64,000 nucleotides of DNA from Rattus norvegicus. Taxonomy: Eukaryota > Chordata > Mammalia > Rodentia > Muridae. The notes under the pieces are model-generated. The model saw only the letters and a list, made by a program, of their open reading frames with translations, was not told the origin of the DNA and ran no database searches. Positions 43,758-53,168 of the stretch are shown here, piece after piece. Location: contig NC_086026.1 in the NCBI RefSeq assembly GCF_036323735.1, positions 75,227,039-75,291,038 on the forward strand, written 5' to 3'. The first letter of the stretch is position 1; the number at the start of each line of letters is the position of its first letter. Made by a program: the position numbers and the translations under genes.

Positions 43758-43976
43758 GGGGCTGGAGAGATGGCTCAGCAGTTAAGAGCACCGTCTGCTC
43801 TGTCAGAGGTGGTTAAGAGTACCGTCTGCTCTGTCAGAGGTCCTGAGTTCAATTCCCAGCAACCACATGGTGGCTCGCAACCATCTGTAAAGAGATCCGA
43901 TGCCGCCTTCTGGTGTGTCTGAAGACAGCTACAGAGTACTTATATATAATAAATGAATAAATCTTAAAAAAAAAAA
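43758..43976 (+). repeat. B2 SINE with internal 31-bp tandem duplication
   Basis: Near-consensus B2 with a 14-bp target-site duplication, AAGAGTTCACCTGG, at 43744-43757 and 43977-43990. The A-box-to-middle segment is repeated as 43781-43811 and 43812-43842, with one difference. Confidence 0.95.
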
Positions 43977-43990
43977 AAGAGTTCACCTGG

Positions 43991-45060
43991 ATTGTGTTAT
44001 AATAAACCACTGAGAAACACAGTGGACAAAACTGGAGACCCTCACAGTCAAGTGATTTATCTAAATCAAGGTGAGTCATTTCTCATGGCACATGTGTCCA
44101 TTCCACAGAGGAAAAGCTCTGCATCTTCTGGGCTTGAAAGCCAGACTGACTCCGCCCAAGTTGCCATGAAGACCACAGAGACCACAGGGAACTGTTAGCT
44201 AAGAGCTCTGTCATTTTTAAATATATATGATTGCTAGACTATAGTTTATTCTTCTCCAGTTTCTGACTACATCAACAGCTAAGGTAACTGTAGCTTAACT
44301 AAGAAACAGACTTCTAGACTCAGTTTCTAGCAACTAGTTCAGATGTAAGCACACAGGTGTAATCGGTTACTTTCTCACCTAAACTCGGCTTCCATTGGTT
44401 AAATGCTTCCTATTTCTTCCACTTGCTAAACTCCACTATACGACCAACTGTAATCACAAATTCTTGTTCCTTCTGCACCACAAAAAGCTCATCTTAAAGA
44501 ATGTTCATGCTGTTAAGTCATGTTGTTATCTCTTTTGTAAACTTATCAGCTACAGGAAACCCACTCAGACCCACCTCTAATGGACCAAATAGACTCCACC
44601 CAGATAAGTACATCTGCCTAAAGTTCCCACTTATTCCCTATTCCAGAGGGTGGGATTGCTCTGGGTTTCATCTAAGAAAAAGATCTTTCTCCCAAATGCA
44701 CTTAATCTTATTCTCTACCTGTAACAAATATATATGTGTGTTTCAGCATCTTGTCAAGTCCAGGTGCTTACTACACCTGGGACAGCTGCAGAGAAGCAAC
44801 CTCCAGATACTCAATCTCCTCTCACTGATGCTTCTATTGGACCTGTTCCTTCACCCCTATCCTCAGTTGGTTCCACAGACCCTAGACAACAAGGAAACAG
44901 CCAACTCTAAGGCTGGACAAACATCCCATACCCACTTTTCTAAGTTCCTTAGAGTCTGTCACCCCCAAACAAGCAGGAAGTAGTCAGAGATCACAACGAC
45001 CCTATTCCTGCTCTGCCATCACCTCTAATTTTTCTTTTTTAATTAAACCAAAACAGGGGA
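43991..45060 (+). other. Possible degenerate ERV interior
   Basis: Precedes a polypurine tract and LTR. A Pro/Ser/Gln-rich frame near 44745-44905 (PPDTQSPLTDASIGPVPSPL) could be a gag remnant, but no conserved retroviral motif is visible. I make no firm assignment. No intact gene is present. Confidence 0.3.
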
Positions 45061-45249
45061 ATGTTAGCATTCTCCCTAAACTCCACCCCCACAGTTACCT
45101 GGCAACAGCTAGGTATGCCTGACTCTATAAAAGGGGCTGCTTGCTCCCTCCTCTCTCTCTTGTCCTCTTTTGCTCTTACCTTCTTCCCTGTTTGTCCCCT
45201 GTCTCCCATTCCCTTTCCCTTCTTTCCATGTGCTCATGGCTGGCTTCTG

Positions 45250-45310
<61 letters not shown>

Positions 45311-45455
45311 GCCCTACCACCCTTTCAACTCCCCTCCCCATGCCCTGAATAAACTCTATTCTATACTATATCATCATGTGTCTGGTCCTTGAGGGGAGGG
45401 GGGGAAGGCACAGGCTCGCTGAGGCACTCCCTTCCCCCAGACTTCCATAGAACAC
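45061..45455 (+). mobile_element. LTR of an endogenous retrovirus-like element
   Basis: Begins TGTTAGCATTC right after an AAAACAGGGGA polypurine tract. It has a promoter-like CTATAAAAGGGGCTGC (about 45125), a long (TC)n, an AATAAA at 45349 and a GTGTCTGGTCCTTGAGG segment. It ends near TAGAACA. This looks like a rodent 3' LTR. The right end is uncertain and no target-site duplication was established. Confidence 0.65.
45250..45310. repeat. (TC)n microsatellite inside the LTR
   Basis: About 30 CT units with one TT interruption at 45301. Confidence 0.97.
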
Positions 45456-45519
45456 ATACCCCTCTCTCTTTATCCTTTTATTAACACAACAGTTGTATAA
45501 CACACATAATTAACAAAAA

Positions 45520-45655
45520 ATTAAGCCAGGGATTAGTGGTGCATGCTTTTAATCCAAGCCCTGGGGAGCAGGCAAAGAGAGACAGGTAGAGATACCTGTC
45601 AGTTCAAAGCTATAAAGAGTTCCAGACCATATAGTGTAGCCCGGTCTCAAATAAA
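45520..45655 (+). repeat. B1 SINE
   Basis: AAGCCAGGGATTAGTGGTGCATGC to CCCGGTCTCAAATAAAAAC. Confidence 0.85.
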
Positions 45656-46019
45656 AACAAGTAAGATTAGTCTAATATCTACTCTGAACATACAAAAAAT
45701 AATGAAGTTACAGAAAAACGGATGAGATTCCAGTGTTCCATGAAACCTACTAACTCCTAGCATTGGTCTAAGTTCATTGCACACTTAAGAGCAATCCATA
45801 AGGAGAGCTGCCAGACCTTCACAATGAAGCATGTGGGAGGATTCTGTTTCTACATACTGTCATCAGCAACCTCACTACAGTAAATCCAAGCCTAGGGAAA
45901 TGCATCATGCTGACCTGAAGGAAGAGTGTCCTTGAGAAAACAAGAGTTGTTAGTTAGAGTTCTAATCACAGCAACTCTCCCCATACACCTTAATACTCTA
46001 TTAGGAATATAGTTTTCAA

Positions 46020-46345
46020 TGTTATGGTTTGAATTTTAAAAATGTGCCTTATAGGCTCATGTACTTAGTCATGTGGTCCCCAACTACTGCTGGGAGGTTG
46101 TGGGGGGATGGATGGTGAATAAGGAGCACTGAAGGTTGGCCTCCGAAGGTCATGGCCCTAACTGTGGTTCTTCTTTCTCTGCCTCACGATCTGCTGTCAG
46201 ACATAGCAGGACATAACTGGACATTACCTGCCATGTCTTTCCCACAGTGTCCTCTGAAACCATGATCTCAAATTAATCTTCTATCCCTTAAGCTAGCTTC
46301 TGTCAGGTATTGTAGCATAGCAAAGAGAAAGGGGACAGATGTATT
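46020..46345. repeat. Rodent interspersed repeat (related to 5541)
   Basis: TATGGTTTGAATTTTAAAAATG to GAAACCATGATCTCAAATTAATCTT. Same superfamily as the copies at 5.5 and 62.4 kb. Name uncertain. Confidence 0.5.
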
Positions 46346-46584
46346 TATTTTCATGTCAGAAAGGAGGAGCATGACAGTTAAACAAACTGAAGGTAGAAAG
46401 GAAGCAGAAGAATAGGACCAGAGCACTGAGATGAAAGCCTCCACGTTTCCAGGGCTTTGTCTAGGAGTAGCTTATATAGTAAGCACAGAACAAAAGACTA
46501 GGCGTCAACTATCCCACTTGAATGCATGCACCAGACAGATAAGGACCCAGAAGAGGCTGAGGAGGCAACACTGAGAAAATCACC

Positions 46585-46700
46585 GACTGTGCTGGGTGTG
46601 GGTGGCTGTAACAGCTGCACCTAGGAGGCTGAAGCAGTAAGATCTGATCATCTTCAGCTAGGGATGGAGTTTGAGGCCAGCCTATACTATGAGAGACCCA
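46585..46700 (+). repeat. B1 SINE
   Basis: GCTGGGTGTGGGTGGCTGTAAC to GAGAGACCCAGTTTAAAA. Confidence 0.8.
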
Positions 46701-46722
46701 GTTTAAAAAAAACAGAAAACGG

Positions 46723-46902
46723 GGGCTGGAGAGATGGCTCAGCGGTTAAGAACACTGACTGCTCTTCCAGAGGTCCTGAGTTCAATTCCCAGCAGCCACA
46801 TGGTGGCTCACAACCAACTGTAATGGGATCTGATGCCCTCTTCTGGTGTGTCTGAAGACAGTGACAGTGTACTTATATGTAATAAATAAATCTTAAAAAA
46901 AC
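46723..46902 (+). repeat. B2 SINE (young)
   Basis: Near-consensus B2. AAAAAACAGAAAAC on both sides is a plausible target-site duplication. Confidence 0.95.
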
Positions 46903-46996
46903 AGAAAACAAATAACATAATAGCATTTGGTGGCACATACTTGGAAATCCAGCGTATGCGACCCTATCTTGAGAAGAGGAAGAAAAGAAGAAAACA

Positions 46997-47158
46997 AAAG
47001 GCCAGGTATGGTGGTGACCATTTATAATCCCAGTACTTGGATTTTGGATTCCTGGATCTAATGTCCTCTTCTGCCTTCTGTGTGTGGTTGCTGTATGTGG
47101 TACACAGGCATACAGGCAGGGGAAACTCATACATATAAAATAAAAATAAAATACCCAC
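46997..47158 (+). repeat. B1 5' fragment then B2/B3 3' end
   Basis: GGCCAGGTATGGTGGTGACC, then AATGTCCTCTTCTGCCTTC and ATACATATAAAATAAAAATAAAAT. Confidence 0.7.
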
Positions 47159-47169
47159 CTCTACAAAAA

Positions 47170-47325
47170 TAAACCTGGCTCTTATCCCCTCTTACCCCCT
47201 CCTGTTCTTTCTTCTTTGCTGCTCTGGCCCCTTTGCCCATCCCCCCCACCCCCACGTGCCCATGGCCAGCCACCGTTCCTCTCTTCTTCTACTCTTCTCT
47301 CATTAAAACCCCTCCACATGGAAAA
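47170..47325 (+). repeat. LTR-like tail
   Basis: CCCTTTGCCCATCCCCC, CCCACGTGCCCATGGCCAGCC and CTCATTAAAACCCCTCCACATGG recall the end of a rodent LTR or LTR-terminated transcript, followed by an A/CAAAA-rich tract to 47380. Confidence 0.45.
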
Positions 47326-47379
47326 AAAACCAAAAACCAAAAACCAAAACAAAACAAAACAACAACAACAACAAACCTA

Positions 47380-47500
47380 GACTTGTAATGTTGATGCAGG
47401 AAGACCACAAGTTCAAGACTACCCTGGGCTATACAGGGACACCTGTCTCAAAGATGAAACTCAAAGGCAAAAACAAACCAAAACAAAAACAAACTGATAA
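47380..47500 (+). repeat. B1 SINE 3' part
   Basis: CAAGACTACCCTGGGCTATACAGGGACACCTGTCTCA and a (CAAAA)n tail. Confidence 0.75.
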
Positions 47501-47609
47501 AAATATAAAGAAATCTAGGAAGATAAGAACTTCTGGCTAAAATCTCTAAGGGAAGAATTGAGGGGGTCGGGTAGCTAAAAACAGTAAATTAAATCAAAAC
47601 AAAACCCAT

Positions 47610-47800
47610 TCAGGATCTGGGCATAATGGCACATGACTTTAACCTCAGCTGTAGGGAGGCAGAACCAGGTAGAGCTCTATGAGTTCAAGACTAGCTGTAT
47701 CTACATGGTGAGTAGAGCTACATGGGAGCTACTATATGAGCCAGAGCTACATAGGAAGATCTTGTCTTGAAAAAAAGAAAAAAAGAAAACACAAACTATT
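47610..47800 (+). repeat. B1 SINE with internal duplication
   Basis: GGATCTGGGCATAATGGCACATGAC start. The GAGCTACATGG/GAGCTACATAGG motif is repeated before CTTGTCTTGAAAAA. Confidence 0.8.
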
Positions 47801-47968
47801 TGGGAGGCTGGGATATAGTCAGTGTTGGAGTATCTGACTAGAATGTAAGAAAAAAAATATCTGGAAAAATGAATTTACTGAGGAAAATTTAATTGAAGTA
47901 CATTTTCATGCACAGTAGTAGAAGCCCTATTGTTTAAATTAACTGCTCAAAGAAAAGGAAAACAATAC

Positions 47969-48043
47969 CGTCCGTAAGACAGTTTCTGCTCCAAGGATGG
48001 ATTTGGCTGCTTCGAAGTCCTCCCAGTCTGAGCCCAACATACT
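47969..48043 (-). other. Candidate in-frame cassette exon in Trip4
   Basis: On the minus strand this 75-base segment is flanked by AAATGCAG| and |GTATTG. It is open for 25 codons in the phase that both neighbouring Trip4 exons require (0 in, 0 out). It reads SMLGSDWEDFEAAKS and continues through ILGAETVLRT, which looks acidic and helical. Base composition is balanced and it contains several CpGs, unlike the AT-rich flanks. The donor and the polypyrimidine tract are weak, as for alternative exons. The canonical TRIP4 protein lacks this insert as far as I know. It could also be chance or a conserved non-coding element. Confidence 0.4.
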
Positions 48044-48312
48044 CTGCATTTGAAGCATTTGCTAATGAAATTAAAGTGTTTTGGTGCCCTCTACTGTTCA
48101 AAAGTATGTTTTGAGTCTTGCCAATTTAATGTTTAGAGATTTAAAAAACTTATATATAAAACAGACTTCTCTATTGAGTTCAATGGTCTGGAAGAAATGC
48201 TTCAGAATAAGCCAAAACAGAGTATCCATGCCCATATCCAATCAAAATAGTATTTTAGGGTCTCTTCATTTAAAAAAAAAAGCAAACATATTTGTTTGCT
48301 TTGTTTTATTTT

Positions 48313-48392
48313 TTGAGAAACAGCCTCACTACGTAGACCAGGCTGGCCTCCAACTGACAAGAGATCTGCCTGCCTCTGCCTCCAGGTATGTA
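48313..48392 (-). repeat. B1 fragment
   Basis: TTGAGAAACAGCCTCACTACGTAGACCAGGCTGGCC and CTGCCTGCCTCTGCC. Confidence 0.85.
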
Positions 48393-48554
48393 ACATCAGA
48401 AAAGCAAAGTTGATGAACCTTACACTTCCTTTCCTGGACTTCAATAGCAGCTTTTTTCCTCAGAAATGACTGTGTGTTGCTTCTCTATACACTGGAAGCC
48501 AAGTAATCTCTAAGTACTTCTGTTTTTTACCTACTCCTCCACTGTACATTTGTT

Positions 48555-48785
48555 AAAATATTCCCCTGGAGTGAGCGAGGGTGGACCCATGCCTGAAATC
48601 TCAGTGCTCAGAGGCAGAGACAAGAGGGTAATCAAGACTGCAAGGGCCACACACAAGTTCCTGCTTAGCCTGGGACACTGCAGGGTTCAACACAACACTC
48701 TCCCCTGGAAGGCAGAGAAGGTAGGACTGTGAATTTGAAGCCAGCCTGAGCTATGGCAGGACAGGGAGTGTCAGGCCTTTCTTCT
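48555..48785 (+). repeat. B1-related SINE(s), diverged
   Basis: GAAATCTCAGTGCTCAGAGGCAG and TTTGAAGCCAGCCTGAGCTATGG. Confidence 0.6.
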
Positions 48786-48863
48786 CTGGTTTAAATTACT
48801 AGCACCTTACTGTCTTCAGTCTGTTATGAGAATCCAGAGCCAAGAGAAGAACTCAGCACTCAC

Positions 48864-48955
48864 CTGCTCCTGGAATTGTTTCTGGGATAAGCAATCAATA
48901 AGGTCCACACAGCCCAGAAGACAACCTGATGGATAGTCATTTGGAAATTCTACAT
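48864..48955 (-). CDS. Trip4: Trip4 coding exon, ASCH domain
   Basis: The 92-base exon is bounded by acceptor TTATTCAG|AT and a strong donor GAGCAG|GTGAGT. It is phase 1 in and phase 0 out. It encodes the end of a split Asp codon and then 30 residues, VEFPNDYPSG to CLSQKQFQEQ, containing the ASCH strand GCLLGCVDLIDCL. In the known human protein this is followed directly by FPDI, which is encoded by the 27.6 kb exon. Between the two lies an unannotated 75-base open segment (47969-48043). Confidence 0.95.
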
Positions 48956-49259
48956 CTGAATAAGAAAAGAACAAAAGGACTGGATAAATTTCTTCTTTGT
49001 GATCCTGAAACTCAGGAATCTGCTTTCAATTCTGAACACATAACATTTTCCATCATCTATTTGTAGAAGCAAAGGAAAACAGGGAAGTTTTTATATGGTA
49101 CAACTGCTTGTATTTTAATGAGAACCTAACAAGTGACGACCTTAGTTTATTATCCACATGCTAAACTTGGTAGCTTTTACTATAGAAAAACCCTCTGTTT
49201 ACCATCAGGGTTCAAGGAATCTACAAGTTAATTCTGAACAAATTAATTTTAATATATTC

Positions 49260-49745
49260 ACAGCTGGGACAGATAAGAGTTTGGTGGTGTGATGATTAGC
49301 TTTAACTCTAACTCAAAACAACCTACAATCATGGAGGAAGAGTCTCAGAGAGATCATCAACATCGAGTTTGCCTATGGGAATGTGCGTGGCAGAAGTGAG
49401 GTGGGGTGGGTGTGGGGTGGGGTGGGGGTGGGTGGGGTGGTTCATAAATTAATTGATGTAGGAAGCCCAAGCCCACTGCAAGCAGCTCTATTCTATAAGG
49501 AGTCCTGAGGTGTGTGAGAGAGAAATGAACTGAGGGACAGGCAGCAGAGCACTTGGTCATGTGCTCCTGACTGGATGTGACTGACAGGAGCACTTGCTTT
49601 TCAAGCTCCTGCTGCTGTGACTTCCCTGAAACGATGGACTGAAGTCTGGAATTGTGAGCTAAAGCAAACCTTCTCTCCTCTACGCTAAGTTAGGGATTTT
49701 ATCACAGCCAATGAAATAAAACTGGAACAAGAGATACAGTGTTTT
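49260..49745. repeat. Rodent interspersed repeat (LTR/MaLR- or URR-like)
   Basis: GATTAGCTTTAACTCTAACTC, AATTAATTGATGTAGGAAGCCC, CTTGCTTTTCAAGCTCCTGC, GATGGACTGAAGTCTGGAATTG and ATTTTATCACAGCCAATG are landmarks of a common rodent repeat. It is split by a (GGGGT)n expansion. Name uncertain. Confidence 0.65.
49398..49441. repeat. (GGGGT)n-type repeat
   Basis: GGGGTGGG units, five or more G-runs, G-quadruplex potential. Confidence 0.9.
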
Positions 49746-49754
49746 AGGGAAGGA

Positions 49755-49755
49755 A

Positions 49756-49802
<47 letters not shown>

Positions 49803-49895
49803 AAGAAAGAAAGAGAGAGGGGAAGGGGGAAGGGAGGGAGGAAGGAAGGAAAAAGAAGGAAGGAAAGAAAAAAGGAGGAAAGGAAGGAAGTTAGG
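49755..49895. repeat. (GACA)n then (GGAA)n purine repeat
   Basis: About 11 GACA units to 49802, then GAAA/GGAA/GGGA drift. Confidence 0.95.
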
Positions 49896-50042
49896 AAGAC
49901 AAAGGCAAAAAGACAGGCAGCTATAGATGTTGAGAAAAAACAACCATAAAAGTGTGACGAAACAAATAGAAGAATAAATGTTAGAACACAACTTTAAATG
50001 AAGCCAGTCATATCAATCAAAACAGAAACATGAGGTTTTGTT

Positions 50043-50352
50043 GTTGTTTTATTGAGACAGGGTTTCCCTTTAGAACTCCAAGATTTGCCTGACTCTGCCT
50101 ACTGAGCCCTGGGATTAAAGGTGTTTGCTGGGCTGGAGAGGTGGCTCAGTGGTTAAGAGCACTGACTCTGACTGCTCTTCCAGAGTTCCTGAGTTCACTT
50201 CCCAGCAAACACATGGTGGCTCACAACCATCTGTAATAGGGATTAGATGCCTCTTCTGGTGTGTCTGAAGACAGCTACAGTGGACTCATATAAATAAAAG
50301 AAATCTTTAAAAAAAAAAAAAAAGGTGTTTACCACCAATGCCAGCTCAGGAA
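50043..50352 (-). repeat. B1 SINE split by a B2
   Basis: GAGACAGGGTTTCCCTTTAG to GGGATTAAAGGTGTTT. It resumes after the B2 as AGGTGTTTACCACCAATGCCAGC. Confidence 0.9.
50127..50322 (+). repeat. B2 SINE nested in B1
   Basis: GGGCTGGAGAGGTGGCTCAGTGG to the A-tail. AAAGGTGTTT, duplicated on both sides, is the target-site duplication. An extra CTGACT is duplicated inside. Confidence 0.93.
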
Positions 50353-50488
50353 TGTGTTTTTAAGGAACTATGCATTTTGACTCCTAGGGATTGCATCAGC
50401 TTGATTTCCTAGAAACTTTCTAAGGTGGTTTTATAATTATCTTTTCCTTTTGACTTCACAACTTGTATGGGCCAGAGTAAGAGGAAAC

Positions 50489-50576
50489 ACAACAGTTAAA
50501 AGGTTTTTTGTAATAATAATGTATGTGTATGTACAACAGTTAAAAGGTTTTTTGTAATAATAATGTATGTGTATGT
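50489..50576. repeat. Perfect 44-bp tandem duplication
   Basis: Unit beginning ACAACAGTTAAAAGG and ending GTATGTGTATGT, present twice without a difference. Confidence 0.97.
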
Positions 50577-50821
50577 ACATGTGTACATGAATGCAGGTGT
50601 CCATCTTGGCCAGAGGTGTCAGATTCACTGGAGCTGGAGTTACAGGCACTCGTGAGCTGCCCAACATGGGAACTGAAGCGGGATCCTCAACAAGAACAAG
50701 TATTCTCTCTCCAGTCCTCCAAAAATTCTTACTTGTGGGTTCCCCAGAATTTAGAGAAGCCACTTATCTCCACAAAAATTAGATAAAAAATTCCTCAAGC
50801 CACACAATAAAGATTGGTTGG

Positions 50822-50946
50822 TTAGCTGGGTGTGGTGGAGCACGCTTTCACTCCCAGTGCTAAGGGGCAGAAGCAAGACATCTATGCATAGTTGAGGCCT
50901 GCCTAGACTACACATAAGACCTTTTCTCAAAAAAAAAAAAAAAAAA
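50822..50946 (+). repeat. B1 SINE
   Basis: TTAGCTGGGTGTGGTGGAGC to CCTTTTCTCA and an A-run. Confidence 0.85.
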
Positions 50947-50954
50947 ATTCCTCA

Positions 50955-51300
50955 TTAAGGACAGAAGAGATGGTGCAGCAATTAAGAACACTGTCTGCTT
51001 ATAACCCCGTCTGTAAAATCTTTGGTCGAAGGGTTGGGGATTTAGCTCAGTGGTAGAGCGCTTGTCTAGCAAGCGCAAGGCCCTGGGTTTGGTACCCAGC
51101 TCCAAAAAGAAGAAAAAAAAAAAGAACACTGTCTGCTTTCCCTGAGGACCTGGGTTCAGTTCCTAGCACCCATATGGTAGCTCACAACCATCTATTTGTA
51201 ACTCTAGCTCTAGCAGATCCAATCCCGTCTTCTGGCTTATGGGCACTGCACATATATAGTATACATATAACAAGTAGATAAAACTTATAAATTAATGAAA
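50955..51300 (+). repeat. B2/B3 SINE interrupted by an ID
   Basis: GGACAGAAGAGATGGTGCAGC head. It resumes after the insertion as CCCTGAGGACCTGGGTTCAG and GGTAGCTCACAACC. Confidence 0.9.
51001..51121 (+). mobile_element. ID element with 30-nt foreign 5' leader
   Basis: The ID core starts at 51031 (GGGTTGGGGATTTAGCTCAG). The 17-bp duplication AAGAACACTGTCTGCTT at 50984-51000 and 51122-51138 also encloses 30 bases, 51001-51030, that are not ID. The insertion therefore entered as one unit. Confidence 0.93.
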
Positions 51301-51384
51301 ACTTATAAAATTCAAAGATTAATTGGTTGATTTTTGGTTTGAGCAATACTTCTTTTTTTTCATTTCCTAATTACTAACTGAATT

Positions 51385-51532
51385 ATTTTTTGACACAGGG
51401 TCTCACTAAATAGTAAAAGTTAGCCTGGAACTCATGAGGATCAGGTGGGCCTCAAACTCAGGGAAATCTACTGTTTTAATCTCCCAAGTGCTGGGATTAA
51501 AGGTCTATCCTACCACACTCAGCATTACATTT
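51385..51532 (-). repeat. B1 SINE
   Basis: GACACAGGGTCTCACTAAATAG to GTGCTGGGATTAAAGG. Confidence 0.85.
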
Positions 51533-51591
51533 TTAGTGAAATTAATGCTTTTGAACAGCTGTCTGTGATTTGTTACTAAGCAGACTAAGAG

Positions 51592-51745
51592 GCTGAGTGT
51601 GGAGGCTCATACCTTTTACCCTATCACTGGGGAGAATGGTGTGGGGGGGTGGGAGGGACCTGCCTTGAGTTTGAGATTAGCCTCAACTATATAGTGAGTT
51701 CCAGGGCAGCTGGGCTATACGGAAAAACCCTGTCTCAATCTCAAA
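51592..51745 (+). repeat. B1 SINE
   Basis: GGCTGAGTGTGGAGGCTCATACC to AAAAACCCTGTCTCA. Lies about 145 bases from the Trip4 exon at 51889. Confidence 0.85.
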
Positions 51746-51888
51746 CTAATAAACAAATGTGAGGTTTAAAAGTCTATGTAACACAAGAAAAAAAAATAAA
51801 AACAAAGGAAGAAAGAAATAGAAGATTAGCATTAAGGACTTCTGTCCACAAATCAAAACTGAAAGTCAAGTCTGTACATGGCTGTCAC

Positions 51889-52013
51889 CTTTCCCGCGAA
51901 GAAGACGGTAGGTAGCCTGGAGTTCTGAGACTTCTTGAGTCGAAGGTCTTTTGCCTGTGGCTGCTATCCAAAGTCTTCCTCTGTGAGGAGTATACCAGGA
52001 TCTGCCCTCCACC
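51889..52013 (-). CDS. Trip4: Trip4 coding exon, ASCH domain core
   Basis: The 125-base exon has acceptor TTTAAG|G and donor GGGAAAG|GTGACA. It is phase 2 in and phase 1 out. It completes the split Arg codon and encodes 41 residues, from VEGRSWYTPHRGRLWIAA to YRLLRGK. Joined to the preceding exon it forms GIKRVEGR. This is the GxKxxExR signature of ASCH domains, on the predicted ligand-binding face. The residues are highly conserved with TRIP4, and the reading frame is intact. Confidence 0.95.
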
Positions 52014-52394
52014 CTTAAACAAACAGAAATTCAATGGGAAAGATCTAAATTCTAGTTTCCTTGAAGATATTGTAACATACAACAAATCCTACAGCAAACA
52101 TTCCAACTGGATCGAGAGACTTACTAAAGAAGAACCTCTGCGACACCCTTCCCTTAGCTGACCTGTACCCTGTCAGCCACCTTTCCTGTCATCACCATCA
52201 TCAGTCATTTCTCTCTACTCCTACTGGCCACCTGATCTCTGTAACTCAGACGGGGAACTGTCATTTGTCTTGGGACTTCTATAATTTACGTTTGTAATTA
52301 AGTTGTTACATTTATTTGTAGGGAGGGCACATATGAGACATAGCATTTCTATGGAGACTAGAAGATAACTGGCAGGAGGTGGTTATGTTATCTG

Positions 52395-52535
52395 GGGCCA
52401 GGTGTGGTGCACACGCCATTAACCCCAGCACTTGACAGAAGCAGGTGATTATCTGTGAGTTTGAGGCCAGTCTAGGCTACATAAGTGAGTTTCAACACAG
52501 GCAGGGATATCTAATGAAACCCTAGGTCCTATATG
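52395..52535 (+). repeat. B1 SINE
   Basis: GGCCAGGTGTGGTGCACACG to GAAACCCTAGG. Confidence 0.88.
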
Positions 52536-52880
52536 TATGTCTGTACGTATACTCATGTATATGCTACCTATGTTCTCAGAGCCCAAAAGAAGGTGTCAGA
52601 GTCAGCAGAGGGTTCTGAGTCATATGTCATTTGTTCTGAGATCCTATCTTGGGTCATCTGGAAGTACAGAAAGGATGTTAGCCACTGATCTATCTCTATA
52701 GCCCCTCTCTTTCTGTGCATATGTTTATTATTTATTTACTGAAGTGCATATGTGTATGCACATGTGTGGAGGTCAGAGGACAGTTCTGGGGAGTTGGTGC
52801 TCTTCTACCATGTGGGCTCTGGGGATCAAACTCAGTTTGTTGGTCTTGGTAACAAGTTCCTTTATCTCCATCGCATTTTT
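52530..52880 (-). repeat. Two inverted B3-type SINEs
   Basis: GCCCAAAAGAAGGTGTCAGAG with GCCACTGATCTATCTCTATAGCC, then GAGGTCAGAGGACAGTTCTG with GGGGATCAAACTCAG. Confidence 0.8.
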
Positions 52881-52884
52881 ATAG

Positions 52885-53160
52885 TAGGAACTAGGGCTGT
52901 GAATTTTTCAAATTCTTAGTTTTTCAATATAGGTGAATTAAAAGAGTGTCAGATACATTCTGAGTAATCAGTATGGGAATGAACAAATGTATGGTTCCCT
53001 CTAGCCAAATACCTTGAAGACTTGCTGAAAACATGGTCTCACAGGTGTAAAAGCACTACCCATTGATTCCTAAGGGAATCATGTGATAGATGCTTCTTAT
53101 CCTGTTCTTTTCAGTGAGAAAAGATGAGTAACACAGAACACAGAGGAGGAGAGAAACAAG
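52885..53160. other. Trip4 intron, no recognised feature
   Basis: Short single-copy-looking stretch leading into the minisatellite. Confidence 0.35.
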
Positions 53161-53168
53161 AGCATTCT

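Noticed and set aside
44501..44983. 160-codon plus-strand frame as an ERV gene
   Set aside because: No retroviral motif is recognised and the adjacent frame is equally plausible. Left as possible degenerate ERV interior.
47170..47325. A second full LTR partner for the element at 45 kb
   Set aside because: Only the 3' tail looks LTR-like and its sequence differs from the 45-kb LTR, so it is not its pair.
3045..51121. ID and B2 elements as functional tRNA genes
   Set aside because: They have tRNA-like A and B boxes but lack a cloverleaf with an anticodon arm and carry A-tails with target-site duplications. They are SINEs.
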